64,000 nucleotides of DNA from Meconema thalassinum (GCA_946902985.2 OX336389.2:343144444-343208443); one strand, 5' to 3'; positions 46,760 to 60,109 are shown, counted from the stretch's first letter. The notes: generated by a model from the letters alone, not told the origin. Program-made: numbers and translations.

Positions 46760-48690
46760 GCATGGCTTGCTCTCTCTCTAGCGCAACAAACTTCCCTGTA
46801 GCAAATTACTCAAGCCTATGTGAGTCCTAATTATTTCAAATCCAAATATGTGCACTCCTTATATCCTATTAACTCTCGTAATATGTTACATAATCAATTT
46901 ACAATATATATTGGCCTTTATATATATATTGTACCCTTAGGAACGAAGCACTTCACAAGACTCGATTTCGGGGTCATGATCAGTTCTTGTATAAAGTGTA
47001 TTAGAGGAGAATCGTGCTTCTATTAATTTCCAGGATTCATAGGGGAACTTAATATTATGAATAAATTACATAACACAGGTTAAACAAAAACAATTTAATA
47101 CTGAATCAAGTATAAACAAAACAAATAAAAACGAAGATCACCCTGATTTTATCCCAAGAAAAACAGGCATGACTGAATAAAAATAACAGTCCATAAAATC
47201 TCAGCTTTGACAGCTGTTAATAAAATACCGGTGAACCAAATGTCACCTAAAGAAGATTAACACAAATCTCATAGTATTCCAGGAATACAAAAACATCAAA
47301 ATAAAATATCAAAAAGTGATATAAAGAAAAATAAAACGTGTTTACTTGTTGTGTACGCGGTCAGACAACTTAAAAGTAATGAGCACTTAGACGAGAATTC
47401 ATTCCCGTTCGAACAATCTAATATGTTATGAATCCCCCTTCTGCGGTTTGGAATCACGACAATATGGGAACAGACAATTAAAATGGCAAACACATAATTA
47501 TAACAGCTGACATAGTCTTAACCTTTCTAAAAATAAACAATAATACACGAGTTGTATTTTACAATAAATAGCAGTGTACGAGCGGTCTTATGCCCGCAAA
47601 TCAACATAAGCAATCACGTGACACACAAAAGCACGGGTTAGTCGATTGCTACCCTAATATTACCAGAATTAATCTTGGCGAAACAATGCCAAGCGACGAC
47701 AACAAATATGGCCATGCCTAAACAGGCGTAAAAACATGAAATCAAACTGCGATAAATATGGCCGGAAAACATTAGATAAATGGCATGAATAATTCCCAAA
47801 TATTAAATCAACTAATTATAACCAGTCAAGCTCGACATTTAAATCTTAACATGCTGAAAAATGTGCAGCGCTGAGCTGCTATGGGTTATCAACATTCTAG
47901 ATCTCTCTATAGCTGTCAGTCAAGCGCGCCCCTCATGTACCTGTGTGTGGCTTTACCAAAATAGACCCAAGCCTGCTAGGCCTTGAGTATAGTCCAGGAC
48001 ACCTTAAATAAGTTACTAGAAAACCAACATGGCCGCCACATTTGGTGTTGCCAACTTACATCATTTAACACCAAAAAGTCAGCACACACATCCATGTAAC
48101 ACGTATCGCAAATGATCCAAACTAAGTAAAGGCTCTTTTACGAAAATACGTTTTACATGAAGTTGTGAAGCAGTCCTTGATCAAGTTAGGGACATCTTGC
48201 TCATCAGTCCTCGACAGTAACTCTTAAGCAGTATTATGGTAGTGAAGTTAACTTAAATTATCTCTTCTAGATTGATTTTTAAAGCATCATATAAAATGCA
48301 TAAGAACAGAAACATTAATACTTACTCAATTATTTTCGCCAGGGAGCTAAAGATGAGCATGTTCATTTCTTCTTATAGGCTATATTTTTACAATTTGTCC
48401 AAAAATGCAGACCATTCTGTTTTAACATGAGTGTTCAGAGAAGGATTTAGGAGTAGGAGAGAAATATAATAGTAGGGTACATATTAGCTTATTATTTCTT
48501 TATTTTTGATAAGTACCGTACTCATTTCTTGCATGTATTGGCAACTCAAACTAACACTTGGGGCGCTGCGGTCGGTCTGGATAAGTAGGGTAAAAATACT
48601 CAATAACACGCGTTTGATATGGAACACTTTTTATTTTTCGGTTATAATCAGTAAATGTGATCCCTAAAATAATGACAGTGTTATTTTTGA
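46760..48690. other. No recognised gene
   Basis: AT-rich DNA with short frames and no motif or repeat partner noticed. Confidence 0.5.
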
Positions 48691-48699
48691 TTGTAAAAA

Positions 48700-49058
48700 A
48701 GTGTCGGACTACCAACCCCAAGACTGCAGGTTCGCCCCTGGCCATGGTAAGTGATTTTTGAAGGCGACAAAAATCACGACACTCATGTCATACGTCGTTG
48801 GCATGTTAAAGAACCCATTTGAATTCAGTAGGCCGTGTTCAATGGCAAAATTAATCTCGGGATTTTCCGCCAACACAAAGTTCCTCCATTCTCTACTTTA
48901 AAGCGCTGTAGTGTCAAGAAGTTTAGATATCTAACCTCCTTGACTTTCATAGCGTTCAAAGGAACGACGAAATTCGACATGCAAGCTACCCTCTGGGTGT
49001 CAATTAACAAAGCTTGCACCAGGCACCCGAGGCCATACGATATTATTATTATTTTGAT
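48700..49058 (+). mobile_element. tRNA-derived SINE related to 46324-46746
   Basis: The B box is GGTTCGCCCCTGG at about 48730. The body has TTGGCATGTTAAAGAACCC, and the 3' end GAGGCCATACGATATTATT corresponds to the AAAGCCATAGATAAATAA end of the 46-kb copy. It is diverged and no target duplication was found. Confidence 0.6.
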
Positions 49059-49059
49059 T

Positions 49060-50280
49060 GTATATATGTATAACTGTGCGATACACGTGATCTAATTTGT
49101 GTGTTCCACTGGATTTTATGTGTCAATTGCATATTATCAAGCATCGGTTGTCTGCTGGTATCTGTTTTTGAGCAGTTGGAGTCATGGCGCTGTTACTTTA
49201 AAAGCTATATTTGAGTTTGCTCACTGTACCATAGACTGTAGAAATTATTTGCTGCTTGGTAGGGCGAAGGGATGAGTTTAACTTGTATTAAAGCTCGGGG
49301 GACACAGGAATTGCTTGATTTAGATGGTTAGCTGGTGGGTTTGGTGTAGAATATCGGACTGGTAGCAGGTTCTCGCAGAGTAGATATTTACCCTGCTAAG
49401 TAAAATTAGGCCTATATGACTCGTAGTGGAATGGCTCGGATATCGCAGAGCGAGGTGATGGCGATTGGTAGGGTAATTGGAAATGAACTAGGGAGGGGGA
49501 AGGATACCTGACTGATGAAGCTTGGCTGTAGTCGGCTGGTGTAGGCCTAGCTGTCTTGGTACGGCTTGGCTCGGCGTAAACAGTGAACAACCCGTCCTGT
49601 CGTCAGTGAATGTAGTGGTGAGTGGTCCAACCCGCTCCTGTTGCCCGTATTTATTTGGTATCGTCACCTTTTGGCTCTTGCTATTTACATCTTTTGGAAA
49701 GTGATGAAAACTTATATCCGCAGCCCTCTTTTATGCATCGACTTACAGCCGTAAACTGAGCAATATACGTTGCTTTTACTCATTTTACACTCCATCAACG
49801 AGTTAAACTTATTACTTATATATAAAGACACGAAGAAATTACCTCGATCTGCTTACGAATACAAGAAACCATATACAACCAGTCACCACGTGACAAATGT
49901 ACCCTACTTGGTAAGTTTCTAATTTTTACCGCTAGATGCCATATCAGATAGCTGGAGTTGCCAATAGGCCTACATATATGAAGGCAGAATTGAGACAAGC
50001 TGTTGAAAGCCTGTTGGCAAATCCCTATTGAGATGCAAGAAGATGGTTGAACCAATGCTTAGGCCTAAAACCATTCGAACTAGTCGTGGATTTTAGGGGC
50101 ATTAGACTAATGGCAACTCGAAGATTTCGTCTTGGAATGGTAGAAAGCAGCAGTCGGTTGATTTTGGGGCTTTGTGACATCATGGTCATGTAGATCTGTG
50201 TACTTGGGCATGTGGAATTTGTCTGATAACCTGTGTTACTGTGATGGCTGGATTAGTGTGTGCATTTATTATTCAGATGA
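49060..50280. other. No recognised gene
   Basis: Short frames only. The octamer TAGGCCTA occurs four times here (49407, 49542, 49965, 50060). Confidence 0.5.
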
Positions 50281-50283
50281 GGA

Positions 50284-50545
50284 TTGGGAACGAGATGGCC
50301 ATGGCCTTAATTTAGGAACCATCCCGGCATTTACCAGGAGTAGAAGCGTGGAAACCACTTCCAAGATGGCTAAGATAGGAATCGAACGCTCCTTTTCTCA
50401 GTTTTGCCTCATGAGGCTGAGTGTACCTTGTTCCATCCCTCTGACCAAAATTAAAATTTCTTGGCAGAGCTGGAAATTGAACCTGGACCAACTGCCAAAA
50501 AATGCTAGCCGCACAACGCGAGATGGTTGGTAGAATAGTCTCCTG
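50284..50545 (-). mobile_element. tRNA-derived SINE (third family)
   Basis: On the minus strand it has a head (GCGGCTAGCATT and a diverged B box GGTTCAATTTCC), TGAGGCTGAGT-type middle and GGTTTCCACGCTTCTACTCC near the 3' end. The same order appears at 60240-60455 with a better B box and, decayed, at 11332-11520. Confidence 0.65.
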
Positions 50546-50856
50546 ACCTCTCATCAACCGGCACATTAAAAGCCACTTGTAGAAAATTCAATGAATTCAC
50601 TGAGAAATTGACGAGTTAAGTACAGGCGTTGAAAGGCAAGCTTTATCGACGGAGTAATATCTTGAAAATTATAATTATAAGATATCAACACAAAACAATT
50701 TTCTGTGGAGAGCTGAGTTATTTAAATCGCGAGAGCGGAATATATGAGAGGGAATTGAACTGAGGCAGCGTTGTCGCGAATGGGTACGTCCTCTACACTT
50801 CCACTCATTTCTACATGATCATAATAATAGCATTATCATGACGAATACAATACATA

Positions 50857-52242
50857 TGCCCGAGTGCACCAACCTCGGTAAAGAGAATACCGCGGTAAAC
50901 TTCCTAGTTTACCGGAGAAAAGTCGTATTTCTGTTGCACCAAGCTCGGTTTCGAGTTTTACCGCGGTAAAATGTTTACCGCCAGTGAGGGAGCGGTTATC
51001 TAAGAAAACCGTGGTAAAGTTTTCTTCATTTGTATTCTGTGGTAATGATTCCAAAATGGAGCTTAACAACTACAGGTTATATCTCCAGTGTCTTAATCGA
51101 TTTGAAAGGAATGAAGGGAGGTTTATAGAAGAGAGGCGAGATTTATTCGAAGAACTGAGCGATGCTTCATTCCAGAGTATATTTAGATTACGGAAGGAGA
51201 CAGTAGTAAGTTATATTTTGGACATAATTGGTGAACAATTGAAATTCTCTACTGGGAGAAACTATTCGAAATCGCCTAGAAATCGTCTTCGTATAGCACT
51301 GCGGTTCTATGCAACTGGGACATTTCAGGGAGTGATCGGTGACGTGTGTGATGTTGACAGAACAACAGCATGCCGCATAATACACAAGGTTTCTAATGTA
51401 GTTGCCTCGTTACCGCCACAGTTTATTAAACTACCACTTACCCAATGGGAACAAAGAGAGGTTATGGAAGACTTCCACAGAATAGCTGGGTTCCCAGGTG
51501 TATTGGGTGCGCTGGACTGCACTCATGCGAGAATACAGTCTTCCCGAGGTGAAAATGGGGAGGTATTTAAAAACAGGAAAGGCCATTTCTCTCTAAACAT
51601 GCAAACTGTGAGCGATTCGAACCTCATGATAAGAGATATAGTAGCAAGATGGCCAGGTTCGACTCACGATAGCACCATATTTCACGAATATCGGCAGAGA
51701 GCGCGTCTAGGCGAAAACCTTTGGTCTGGATGGAAATATTGGTCTGGAAACAATAATGTTGGCACTCTGAAAAAATTCAGTAACACCCTCTAGCGATAAT
51801 ATAGATATACATATATATATTAGTAACATTGGCCATTTCTATAGAAAATTTTTCGGATTTCACTGGCAGCGGGCAACGTATACTACTCGAGTTCCCGAAA
51901 TTTTCATGAGGGCTGAAATTGGGAGATCTAGGACGTTTCATCATTTTATTTTCCATTGTTTTGCACAGCTGATTACTCGCGTTGAGACAAAATGTAAACA
52001 GTATGGGAGACAAGTGACTGTCGAAACGATCACTGCCGTCTGGATAAACTGAAGACAAGTGACTATCGAAATTAACGAATTTCTTCCGAGGGGAATAATA
52101 GCGAGAAAAGCAAGCGTCAAGAAACCGCGGTAACGAAACCGAGCGACAGTAATGGTGCACTGCTTTTACGACAATACCACGGTAAAAGTTTTACCACGGT
52201 TTCGTAAACACTGATGAATACCGAGGTTGGTGCACTCGGGCA
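50857..52242 (+). mobile_element. PIF/Harbinger DNA transposon
   Basis: TGCCCGAGTGCACCAACCTC (50857) is repeated inverted at the right end (to 52242) and extends to about 24 bp. ATA flanks both sides (50854-50856, 52243-52245), a 3-bp duplication as expected for this superfamily. Subterminal regions carry repeated ACCGCGGT/ACCACGGT words next to TAAA on both sides. It is 1386 bp, shorter than autonomous Harbingers, and lacks the usual second Myb-like ORF. Confidence 0.92.
51056..51793 (+). CDS. Harbinger transposase (HARBI1-like), C-terminally truncated
   Basis: I take ATG 51056 (MELNNYRLY) as the start because the upstream frame opens only with a non-ATG codon. The protein has an N-terminal helical region, a helix-turn-helix-like segment (SPRNRLRIALRFYATGTFQ), V-L-G-A-L-D-C-T-H with the first catalytic Asp at about residue 155, and the second Asp in W-P-G-S-T-H-D-S. 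The frame then stops after 246 codons, where relatives continue to the catalytic Glu and about 80-100 further residues. With the Glu missing it should be inactive in cutting, though DNA binding might persist. Confidence 0.9.
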   Translation: MELNNYRLYLQCLNRFERNEGRFIEERRDLFEELSDASFQSIFRLRKETVVSYILDIIGEQLKFSTGRNYSKSPRNRLRIALRFYATGTFQGVIGDVCDVDRTTACRIIHKVSNVVASLPPQFIKLPLTQWEQREVMEDFHRIAGFPGVLGALDCTHARIQSSRGENGEVFKNRKGHFSLNMQTVSDSNLMIRDIVARWPGSTHDSTIFHEYRQRARLGENLWSGWKYWSGNNNVGTLKKFSNTL

Positions 52243-52259
52243 ATAGTGTTATCACTGAC

Positions 52260-55200
52260 CGAGTTCAAGTGCGCCCCCCGCTGTTGGCCAGCGCTAGTGG
52301 TGCAGACCCCCAACGCTACAGTCAACCGCAGTCAGCTGTTCAAAAATGGGATACGCGCTGGCCTGCGTAAACCTCTTTACGAAGGCTGCGGTTACGCTGA
52401 TTACATCAAATTTTCAGTGCATATTCTAAAATAAAATAATAGCCTGCCTTCAACCAAAATTGTTCAAGGCAAAACGACATACGTAATAGAGGTAACACTT
52501 CAGGAGTGATGAACCAAGTAGAATACTTAACTTAGCCTAAATACCTTGTGTAATGATGAATAATAATTATGGAAGTGATGTCCTAATAGATGCTTTCTCC
52601 TTAGCTGTCTGTAACCCACCCGCTATGCCCTTTTATAAAGCGACATATACTGTAGTGAAATTTCAGATTAATTCTGTACATGTGTCACTCTTTTTTCTTT
52701 TTGCTTTCACTTTGATAATATATCATTTTCATACCTTATTTTATCTTCTGGCGGGAGTGGGGGACATTATCGATTGTAACTACTAACCTTGATCACTTCT
52801 GCACCGGATATATGTGCTAAATCACTTAAACATGTGTTTTTATTTATTGTATATTTAACAACCGCAGCCATGTTCGACAGCATATTTGGTATGTGAAACT
52901 GCCGCAGTGAGCGATCACATTGACGTCATTAGTTACCAACATATCCGATACTAAATAGGCCTACATTAGACGACACATGTAATGTTGTAATTATGTGAGA
53001 AAAATAAATAAACGAGCTCTTCTTGGTTAGACGACTGACTGGACGAAACCATTGGTCGCTACTTGTTTAGTCGACTGTCTGGACGAAAATTACCCATTGC
53101 ACTACAAGCAAGGAGGTCTGGGCATAAGCCCCAGGTTAGGTTTGTTTTGTATGTAGAACAGTATTTACCACTGTAATGAACGCTGATCGCAAGAATTTCA
53201 TGTTTCGAACTAATCGGGAAAAAACCAGCGCCTCACTGCCTAAAAGTTATTGGTCTAGGCACAAACCATGGGTTTGGATGAAAATTATTGATGCGTGTCT
53301 ACCCCCACTGTGCGTGACAAAATCCAGGGGTGTTTGTATGGCCTAATGAATTAACAATTATTGGTTTAGACAAACAGCTTGCACAATCCATTGCGAACTG
53401 GTTCAAACTTGGCGCTATTTTGTTTCATAGTACCGCGCTTATACAAAGTAGTCCCGTAAGTGTGGGATTGGCAATACTGTACTGTGAGATCTGAAAAATG
53501 CCCACTTTGTCACGAACCTGGAAGTAAAATGGATAAGGGGCACCTGCCACATTGCAACAAACTTGATGTGACTGCTAGAACTTCAGGAAACCTCACACAG
53601 CTCTATTGGAATGCAAGAAAGCTGATGGATTGGAATCTGGGCTAGCCATAAGAAACAACAACAATGCTTTAATATGAAAAATTGAGGTAACGCGGGCCGC
53701 GTTAGCTAATATATAACATTCCCGGTTTTTGTCATGCACAGTGGGGGTAGTCAAGCATCAATAATCTTTATCCAGACCAATGGTTTTGCCTTTTATTTCA
53801 TTATTCACGTCTAATGTCCAAGCTGTGTAGTATAGGCCTACGAGATCTATGAAATTTTTAGTTTTCTATTACCGTATAATGTATAGCCTACAAATATCGT
53901 TACCTGTGTGCTACTAATTCTAGCGCAGCCATCACAGCATACAGTCACAATCGTGTCCGATGCAGGTGTATAAGCCACTTTCTACTTTCATTCAGAATTA
54001 ATAATACAAGTAGGCTATAGCTGCGACCAATATTTATAACTTATTGCAACCAGTGGCTTCGCCCAAACCGTGTCATCTAACCAAGTAGCGAACAATGACT
54101 TTGTCTCACCCAACATTAGTACATCAGTAATTTTCACCCAGACATTCAGTGGTGCAGTAACTTATGTCGAGAACTAAAAGAGAGCTATGAGATATTGTTG
54201 GTTTTCTCTGAAAATTTGCATATGTGACTCTAGCGCAGTGCATATACCATGCACATGTGAGTATATGGCTCTTCAGAATGATGATTGATTCATGTTGCAC
54301 AACCCTTGAAGTTCGTCGAAGGGCATCACACTACTCTGTCGCAACCATGACTGAAACAAATAAAAATAGGCCTAATATAAATATTTTATCTGCCTGCTAC
54401 TAAGTAGGCTATAGGTCATTAGCCAAGTACATAAGTTATAAGCTTCATAAATAATCACCAATACATTCACTACCACCAACCGAGTGCGAATCATAGACTA
54501 GGCCTACTTCCAAGCTTAAGAGTTACCGGTACATGTGCAATGTATTATAATATTATGGCTGACGGCATTTGGAAGTCGAGAATAATATACATTACTATAT
54601 TAGAAGGCGAATTGAACCTAAGAATACATTCCCGAGAGAGAACTTACATAGGCTATATTTTAGGTTATGTTTGAATTAGGCCTATACGGAAAATGCAGTC
54701 GGAAGACTATTTCAAAATTTCCAAAGACCATTAAGGTTTTTTATTACGTTATTTGTGCTCTGACTGAATATAAAAATAAATAAAACAACGATTAAATAAC
54801 TCTGTACTTTAAATTGTGTAGGTCTAGGCTAGGCCTACTTACTTAAATTGTAGTGATCTTTGTAGAGTTACTCCAATCCATCTCCAATCTTGTTCTCGTA
54901 TTTTTTAGGCGTCATGATGAAATCTAAATAAGAATTTATCCAAAAATTAATTAAATAAAAGCTTCGAAACATCTCAGACAAGTGGATTTGACACACATAT
55001 CAAGAGTCTATAATAATTGTATAAACTGTTTTAATCGATGTATATTACTAGTACTTACCTTGTACAACTTGTTCAACTTCATTAGACTTGAATTTCCAAA
55101 GAAAACTGTGAAATTGTTTAAATAATAAGTCATTAGTTACAGTCGTAATTATAATGTTGGCTGACTTTGTGAAAAATGCATTCTGGGAGTTATTGCCAGA

Positions 55201-56020
55201 AACATGTCGGCAACTGTGTGGTACGGAATTTTACTGGTATTATGGTCTTTGGAGATGGCGGGATTTTAAGCAGGGTTGGCGACAATGTGCTCGCACCTGA
55301 AAACAACTTACGTTCAAGAAATGCAACCATAAACCAACATTTACCTAGGCATAGGGGACGGCTGTTAATGTTGCCTACCCTGTCTTGATCTAGTAACTCA
55401 TTTAAGCTGTCCCAGACTATACAGTGGTACAGCCTCGCTCGGCTACCTGAAAACGCGACATTTATCATATTGAACACACATAATTAAATCTTGAAAAATC
55501 CACACATTAGATATCAAGAATTCAGACACATCAGCGATATGCCCCGTAGGTTACATATGCCAGAATAAGTAGCGTAACACCAAGTCCCTACCTGCTCACT
55601 TTACGAAGATTCATCACCATACGGCACACACACCTCTATAGACTTGACCATTGACCCTAGCTCATACAGCAGATAAGAAATAGAACACACGTCAGAATGA
55701 CAAGATCAAAACAAGGCTAATGACTTACAGACGGCAAGGCTAACGGCCTTCCGTATCACAACAAGAGTTGCACAAAGCAAAACTAAGCAAAATAACTCAG
55801 CCTGATTAAGTATAATCATCAAACAAACAGAAAACTTCCCTCCAGGTCTAATATAACTTCCTATCAAAAGATTCATTTATCACCAAAATGCTAATCTTTC
55901 CGCCATAAATATCTCATCTATACCATGGGTTCATGTGCTCAAAGCAACATAAAAACAAGTACTCTAATCAAGAAAGAAGGCAAAAGCCACAACAACAACA
56001 AAAATCACACAGAAATATAA
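52260..56020. other. Stretch without a recognised gene
   Basis: A 61-codon frame at 53460-53645 has a C-x2-C-x11-H-x3-C arrangement (EKCPLCHEP...HLPHC) that could be the last residues of a LINE, but it is too short to call. Seven TAGGCCTA octamers lie at 52956-54837. Confidence 0.45.
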
Positions 56021-56022
56021 TA

Positions 56023-57190
56023 CACTGAAGAAAATGGAAATTGCAACACCATGAAGGCATTGGTCGTTTGTGTTGATTTTCAAGATATGGAACGATGCCA
56101 TGTAGGTATGTAAACGATCCAAGTTTCAGACCCATTGGATTGTTGATACAGATCTCCCCACGTGATTGGTTGCGGAGGAATCAACTCCAGTATACGGACT
56201 CTGGTGTAGCGTAGTTGACTTGGCTCGGATAATTGGGCTGTGTGAGGCTGGATTGTCGCTAAGGACTGTCGCTGCACGTGTTGGCCGACAGGCATCTACG
56301 GTACAACGTGTATGGCAGCAGTGGTCAAATGAAGGTACCCACACTCGTAGACCTGGCACAGGCCCAGCGCGACAGACAACTGTGAGAGAGGATCGCCGCA
56401 TCATTCGGATGGCCCTGATGGAACCCCATGCAACGGCAGCGCAAATTCGAGCAGCTGTGGCACCCCACGTTACACAACAAACAGTTGGTAATCGCCTGCG
56501 TGCAGCTGGCGTACGATCCCGTGTCCCTGCAGAAGGCCGGAATCGTGTGCGCCGACGTACCGGGGAGTGGGGCCGCCCAGACCTTATTGTTGAGAGGCAC
56601 ACCGGGTCAACACCAAGCATTATGGTCTGGGGAGCTATTGGCTTTAATGTGAAATCACAATTAGTGCTTGTTGAGGGCACTATGACTGCTCGACAGTACG
56701 TTGACTCAATCCAGTGGTTGTCCCTATGATGGCGAACATTGCTAATGGGATGTTTCAGCAGGACAATGCCCGGGTTCACACTGCACGCATCTCCAGAGAA
56801 GCTCTCCACGATATCACAACCTTAGAATGGCCCGCCAGATCCCCGGACCTCAGTCCTATTGAGCATTTATGTGCATGATGGGTCGACAACTGGCAAACCG
56901 TCCTCAGCCACCCACAACTCTGGAACAACTGACCCGTGCAGTGCAGCAAGCAAGGGCCACAATTCCTCAGGATGCGATCCAGGGCCTTATTGACTCCATG
57001 CCTCGCCGAATTCATCAATGTATTGCAGCTCGTGGTGGGCACATCCTGTATTGATTGTTGTCCAAACTTGCGGTCAGAGGGACCTGAAATTGTAATCATC
57101 GAATCACAACCGAACACTCGTCCTGCATGTTCAATTGCAGCAATGTAACACAACTCTTTCTGGGTGTTGCAATTTCCATTTTCTTCAGTG
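56023..57190 (+). mobile_element. Tc1-like transposon with 28-bp TIRs
   Basis: CACTGAAGAAAATGGAAATT at 56023 is inverted at the right end (57190), perfect through TTGCAACACC, with TA duplications at 56021-56022 and 57191-57192. The length is 1168 bp, about 200 bp less than a full Tc1, explained by a coding deletion. Confidence 0.93.
56166..57054 (+). pseudogene. Tc1-like transposase, internal deletion and frameshifts
   Basis: The N-terminal helix-turn-helix (GLSLRTVAARVGRQASTVQRVW) and the hinge are intact. After RAAGVRSRVPA the frame jumps to RNRVRRRTGEWG...IMVWGAI, so about 60 residues containing the first catalytic Asp (F-S-D-E) are gone without loss of frame. Beyond 56729 the reading shifts: Q-Q-D-N-A-R-V-H-T-A and S-P-D-L-S-P-I-E-H lie in one frame near 56757-56870, and the C-terminus (QLANRPQPPTTLEQL ... 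IHQCIAARGG) in another to 57054. The protein cannot form a DDE site. Confidence 0.9.
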
Positions 57191-57192
57191 TA

Positions 57193-58485
57193 TTTACAAA
57201 AATTGTCACGCGAAGCCAAGAAAACTAATTATGTCAGCACAAAACTAAAGAATCTACATTTAAAGGCAGCAAAAACAATTATTTACAAAAAAAATCCAAT
57301 ATTGCGCATAAACCCGCCCCCGACAAAATTAATTGCTTAATTTGTACTCATCTCTTCAGCTTGTCTGGTGCCATGATAGCACCCCGGTCATCATCCCATC
57401 TTGTAGACCTAGCCCATCATAATCTTGACATTGCTTGATGAACCATGTGGCTTCCTCTCTTCAGGTTCGTTGGCGTACATCTCGCTGCAGAAAAATGATT
57501 ATTATTAATCAGACATCTATCTAGACTGCAGTATCGGTTACTTAATTCACCAATAATTGTCCCGTGCATTACCGCAAACTGGCCCTAAATACTGAGGAGA
57601 TGTATCCACCTAACATTCACTGAAATTAATACAACACATGTTGCTTCGCACACAACATAAATTTACAGTCGAAATCCTAAATGCTAGCATTTCACTTTGA
57701 TAAAAATGTAAGTATCTGAGTGAATAAGTGCCACGCAGACGCGCAGAGTTTCACCCTCAAAAGTCTTCAGATTCACAAATGCGAATGTCTTCTTCAACAC
57801 ACGTCGTCATATTTATATGATATACCAGAAAATTCAGTAGAAGGGGAATGTGCTCCTCGATAAATCTTAAAACAGGTCCTACAGACCTCCAAGACATCTC
57901 ATTCAACTCACAAAAATCTGCACATTACGAAAGTATTCGCGTGCTCAAAGTTCGATCGTGGGATCACTCACTTCTTGATTTCGCGGGCGAATTACTTTCC
58001 CGCTAAAAAGCGCGTCATGTTCCTGATTGGCTGTTGGTTCAAAATATCAAAAGCTTCTCTCGCAGAACTCCGCCCACTCCGTGACGTAGAATCGTATCTC
58101 TTTCCTTCTTTGGCACCTCTGCGCTCTTCGTCTCTCACTTCAGAACAAGAGAAATTAACTGACCTTAGCTTCAAGACAAAGTAACGTATTTTCAGACTGC
58201 ACCTGCTCCTCCGATTCTCAGAATTAGTTAAATATAACTCGGTGTATTGTCCCCACAGGAAACAGTAGCGATCCACTTTGTCCTCTCTGGCTACCTGTCC
58301 TTGTGAAATATGAGCAGTAATTTTCCTCAACTTGTGCTGGGTTTTGAGCAGTAGAAATAAATTATTTGAAGACTTAACTATGACTTAATATTTAAGGGTT
58401 CAATATATATATATATATTTTAACATAGAAAGCAAATAAAATGTAAAATAATAATAATAATATACAAGGTTTTCGTTTTTAGGTC
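57193..58485. other. No recognised gene
   Basis: Short frames only, including an 18-bp (TA)n run near 58405-58422. Confidence 0.5.
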
Positions 58486-58489
58486 ACGA

Positions 58490-58800
58490 TTTGGGAACAT
58501 CACAGCATGTCCGGAGATCCGTGATGCGAATCCCGGCGCTGAGTGCGACCAACCTAAGCGTGATGTTCCCCCGTTTTTTTTTTCAGACTACCCCCAGACA
58601 AATGCCGGGATGATGCCTTATTTGAAGTTCCGGGGCATCCTGATCCTAATAATAGTTACACGAATACTGTTACAACAGGAACACATGTTATCGGACAAAT
58701 CCAACCCTCAAGTACACGGAGCTGAAGAACAAGATGTCCCAAGTGCCAAATATGAATTATTAGCAACAATAGACTTGGATAGCAGGGGAGTGGGATGAGG
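58490..58800 (+). mobile_element. tRNA-like SINE, fourth family (copy 1)
   Basis: The head includes a B-box-like GCGAATCCCGGCGCTGA, and the body has GATGATGCCTTATTTGAAG and AATAGTTACACGAAT. These line up in order with 59150-59420. Confidence 0.5.
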
Positions 58801-58894
58801 TGTAATTTGCTGTGTGTTCAAGAATCTGCTTGTACGTCAAATCCGAGCGGCACTGAGAAACATTTTTATGGACCGCCCAGCAGAGTAGCTGAGA

Positions 58895-59130
58895 CTGTTT
58901 GCGAGGCGCAGCGGTAACATTCTCGCCTGCTGATCCCAAGATGATTGGATCGAATCATGGCGCAGTCAGGGTGCTTAAATGTGAGGGACCTGTACCAGTA
59001 AATTTACTGGCACGTAAAAGATCCCTTTCGGGGCAAAATTCCGGCATCCCGGCGTCTCTGAAAGCCGCAGTAATTAAAAGGGACTTGATACCCATAGGTC
59101 TCCGATTATTGTACTGTATTATTAGAGTCG
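58895..59130 (+). mobile_element. tRNA-derived SINE (family with GGCACGTAAAAGATCC)
   Basis: The A-box-like GCAGCGGTAACATTCTCGCC and B-box-like TTGGATCGAATCATGG are followed by TTTACTGGCACGTAAAAGAT, CCGGCATCCCGGCGTCTCTG and an ATT repeat. This is the most complete copy of the family whose 3' ends lie at 12426, 21196 and 25716. Confidence 0.7.
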
Positions 59131-59149
59131 AGTTTGAGAAGTCACAATC

Positions 59150-59420
59150 CTCTACAGTGGGATGCTGCTAGTTTGGACATCCGACGTTTGAATCCCGGCG
59201 CTGACGGCGGCCATCCTGGTATGTTATCAATTATCATTATCAGTCACTGTTTCTTTCCACAATCCCTCTTGACAAAGGCTGAGGTGGTGCCTCATTTCAG
59301 GTCTATCCTAATATTTGACACCATTAATTGCAGTTACACACACACTCCTGAAGTCACCACATAAATACAGGTTATCAGCCAAATCCAACACTCGCCCAAA
59401 TACGTGTAACTAATGACCAA
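59150..59420 (+). mobile_element. tRNA-like SINE, fourth family (copy 2)
   Basis: The B-box-like TTTGAATCCCGGCGCTGACG is followed by GGTGGTGCCTCATTTCAGG and AATTGCAGTTACAC, parallel to 58490-58800 in the same orientation. The two copies flank the SINE at 58895. Confidence 0.5.
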
Positions 59421-60094
59421 GGTGTCCCTTAGCTCCCTAAAATGAATCGACGGCAACAAAGGCAACTATTGCATCTACTACTATTACTATCTTTCTTTCT
59501 TTCTTTCACTAAGAAACCCCAACATGTTGAGTTTCTTAGCACAGATAGTTTTCAAACACCCGACGTGTGGCTCCCACGTTAATTTGTGGTCGAAAAGGAG
59601 CCCAAGGAATCGGTACATGGCAACACCGGACGAAGCCACTCTTCCTAGATAAAGCTCAGGATCGGGATGAAGAGTGCGCTTTTGGCAGAAATGGACAACC
59701 GCACGGTGCTCCTACGTTTTTATCAGGCACTGATTTTATCTAGATTAGATTATGGCAGTGTAGCATATGGTTCGGCAGGCAAATCAGAACTTGGTAAACT
59801 GAATAGCGTCCACCACGGTGTGTATACAGCGGAGCTCTATGCCATCTTATTAGAAGCTCTGCAGTACATGTTAGAATATCTGACGATTACCATCGCTTTC
59901 TTGTGTGTACTGATTCTCTGAGTGCTGCAAGCGGTCATCTGCGTTTCCCAAAACACCCGCCCCGTGTGCATGACCTGCTAGTCTGTTCGTGTAAAGCTGG
60001 AACCAGGGTCAGTGTTCTGGGTATCGTGGGAAACGAACTTTCTGATCAGGTGGCGAAGGAGGCAGTTTCAGGGGCGTATATACAATTTTTTCGT

Positions 60095-60109
60095 GGGGGG
60101 GGGGGGGGG
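60095..60109. repeat. 15-bp G homopolymer
   Basis: A pure G run after GTATATACAATTTTTTCGT. A similar 18-G run is at 45939-45956. Both lie within mobile elements, and run length may be unreliable in the assembly. Confidence 0.8.

Noticed and set aside
53460..53645. Cys/His motif in a 61-codon frame as a zinc-finger gene or LINE end
   Set aside because: Too short, no flanking LINE coding sequence, and the spacing can arise by chance.
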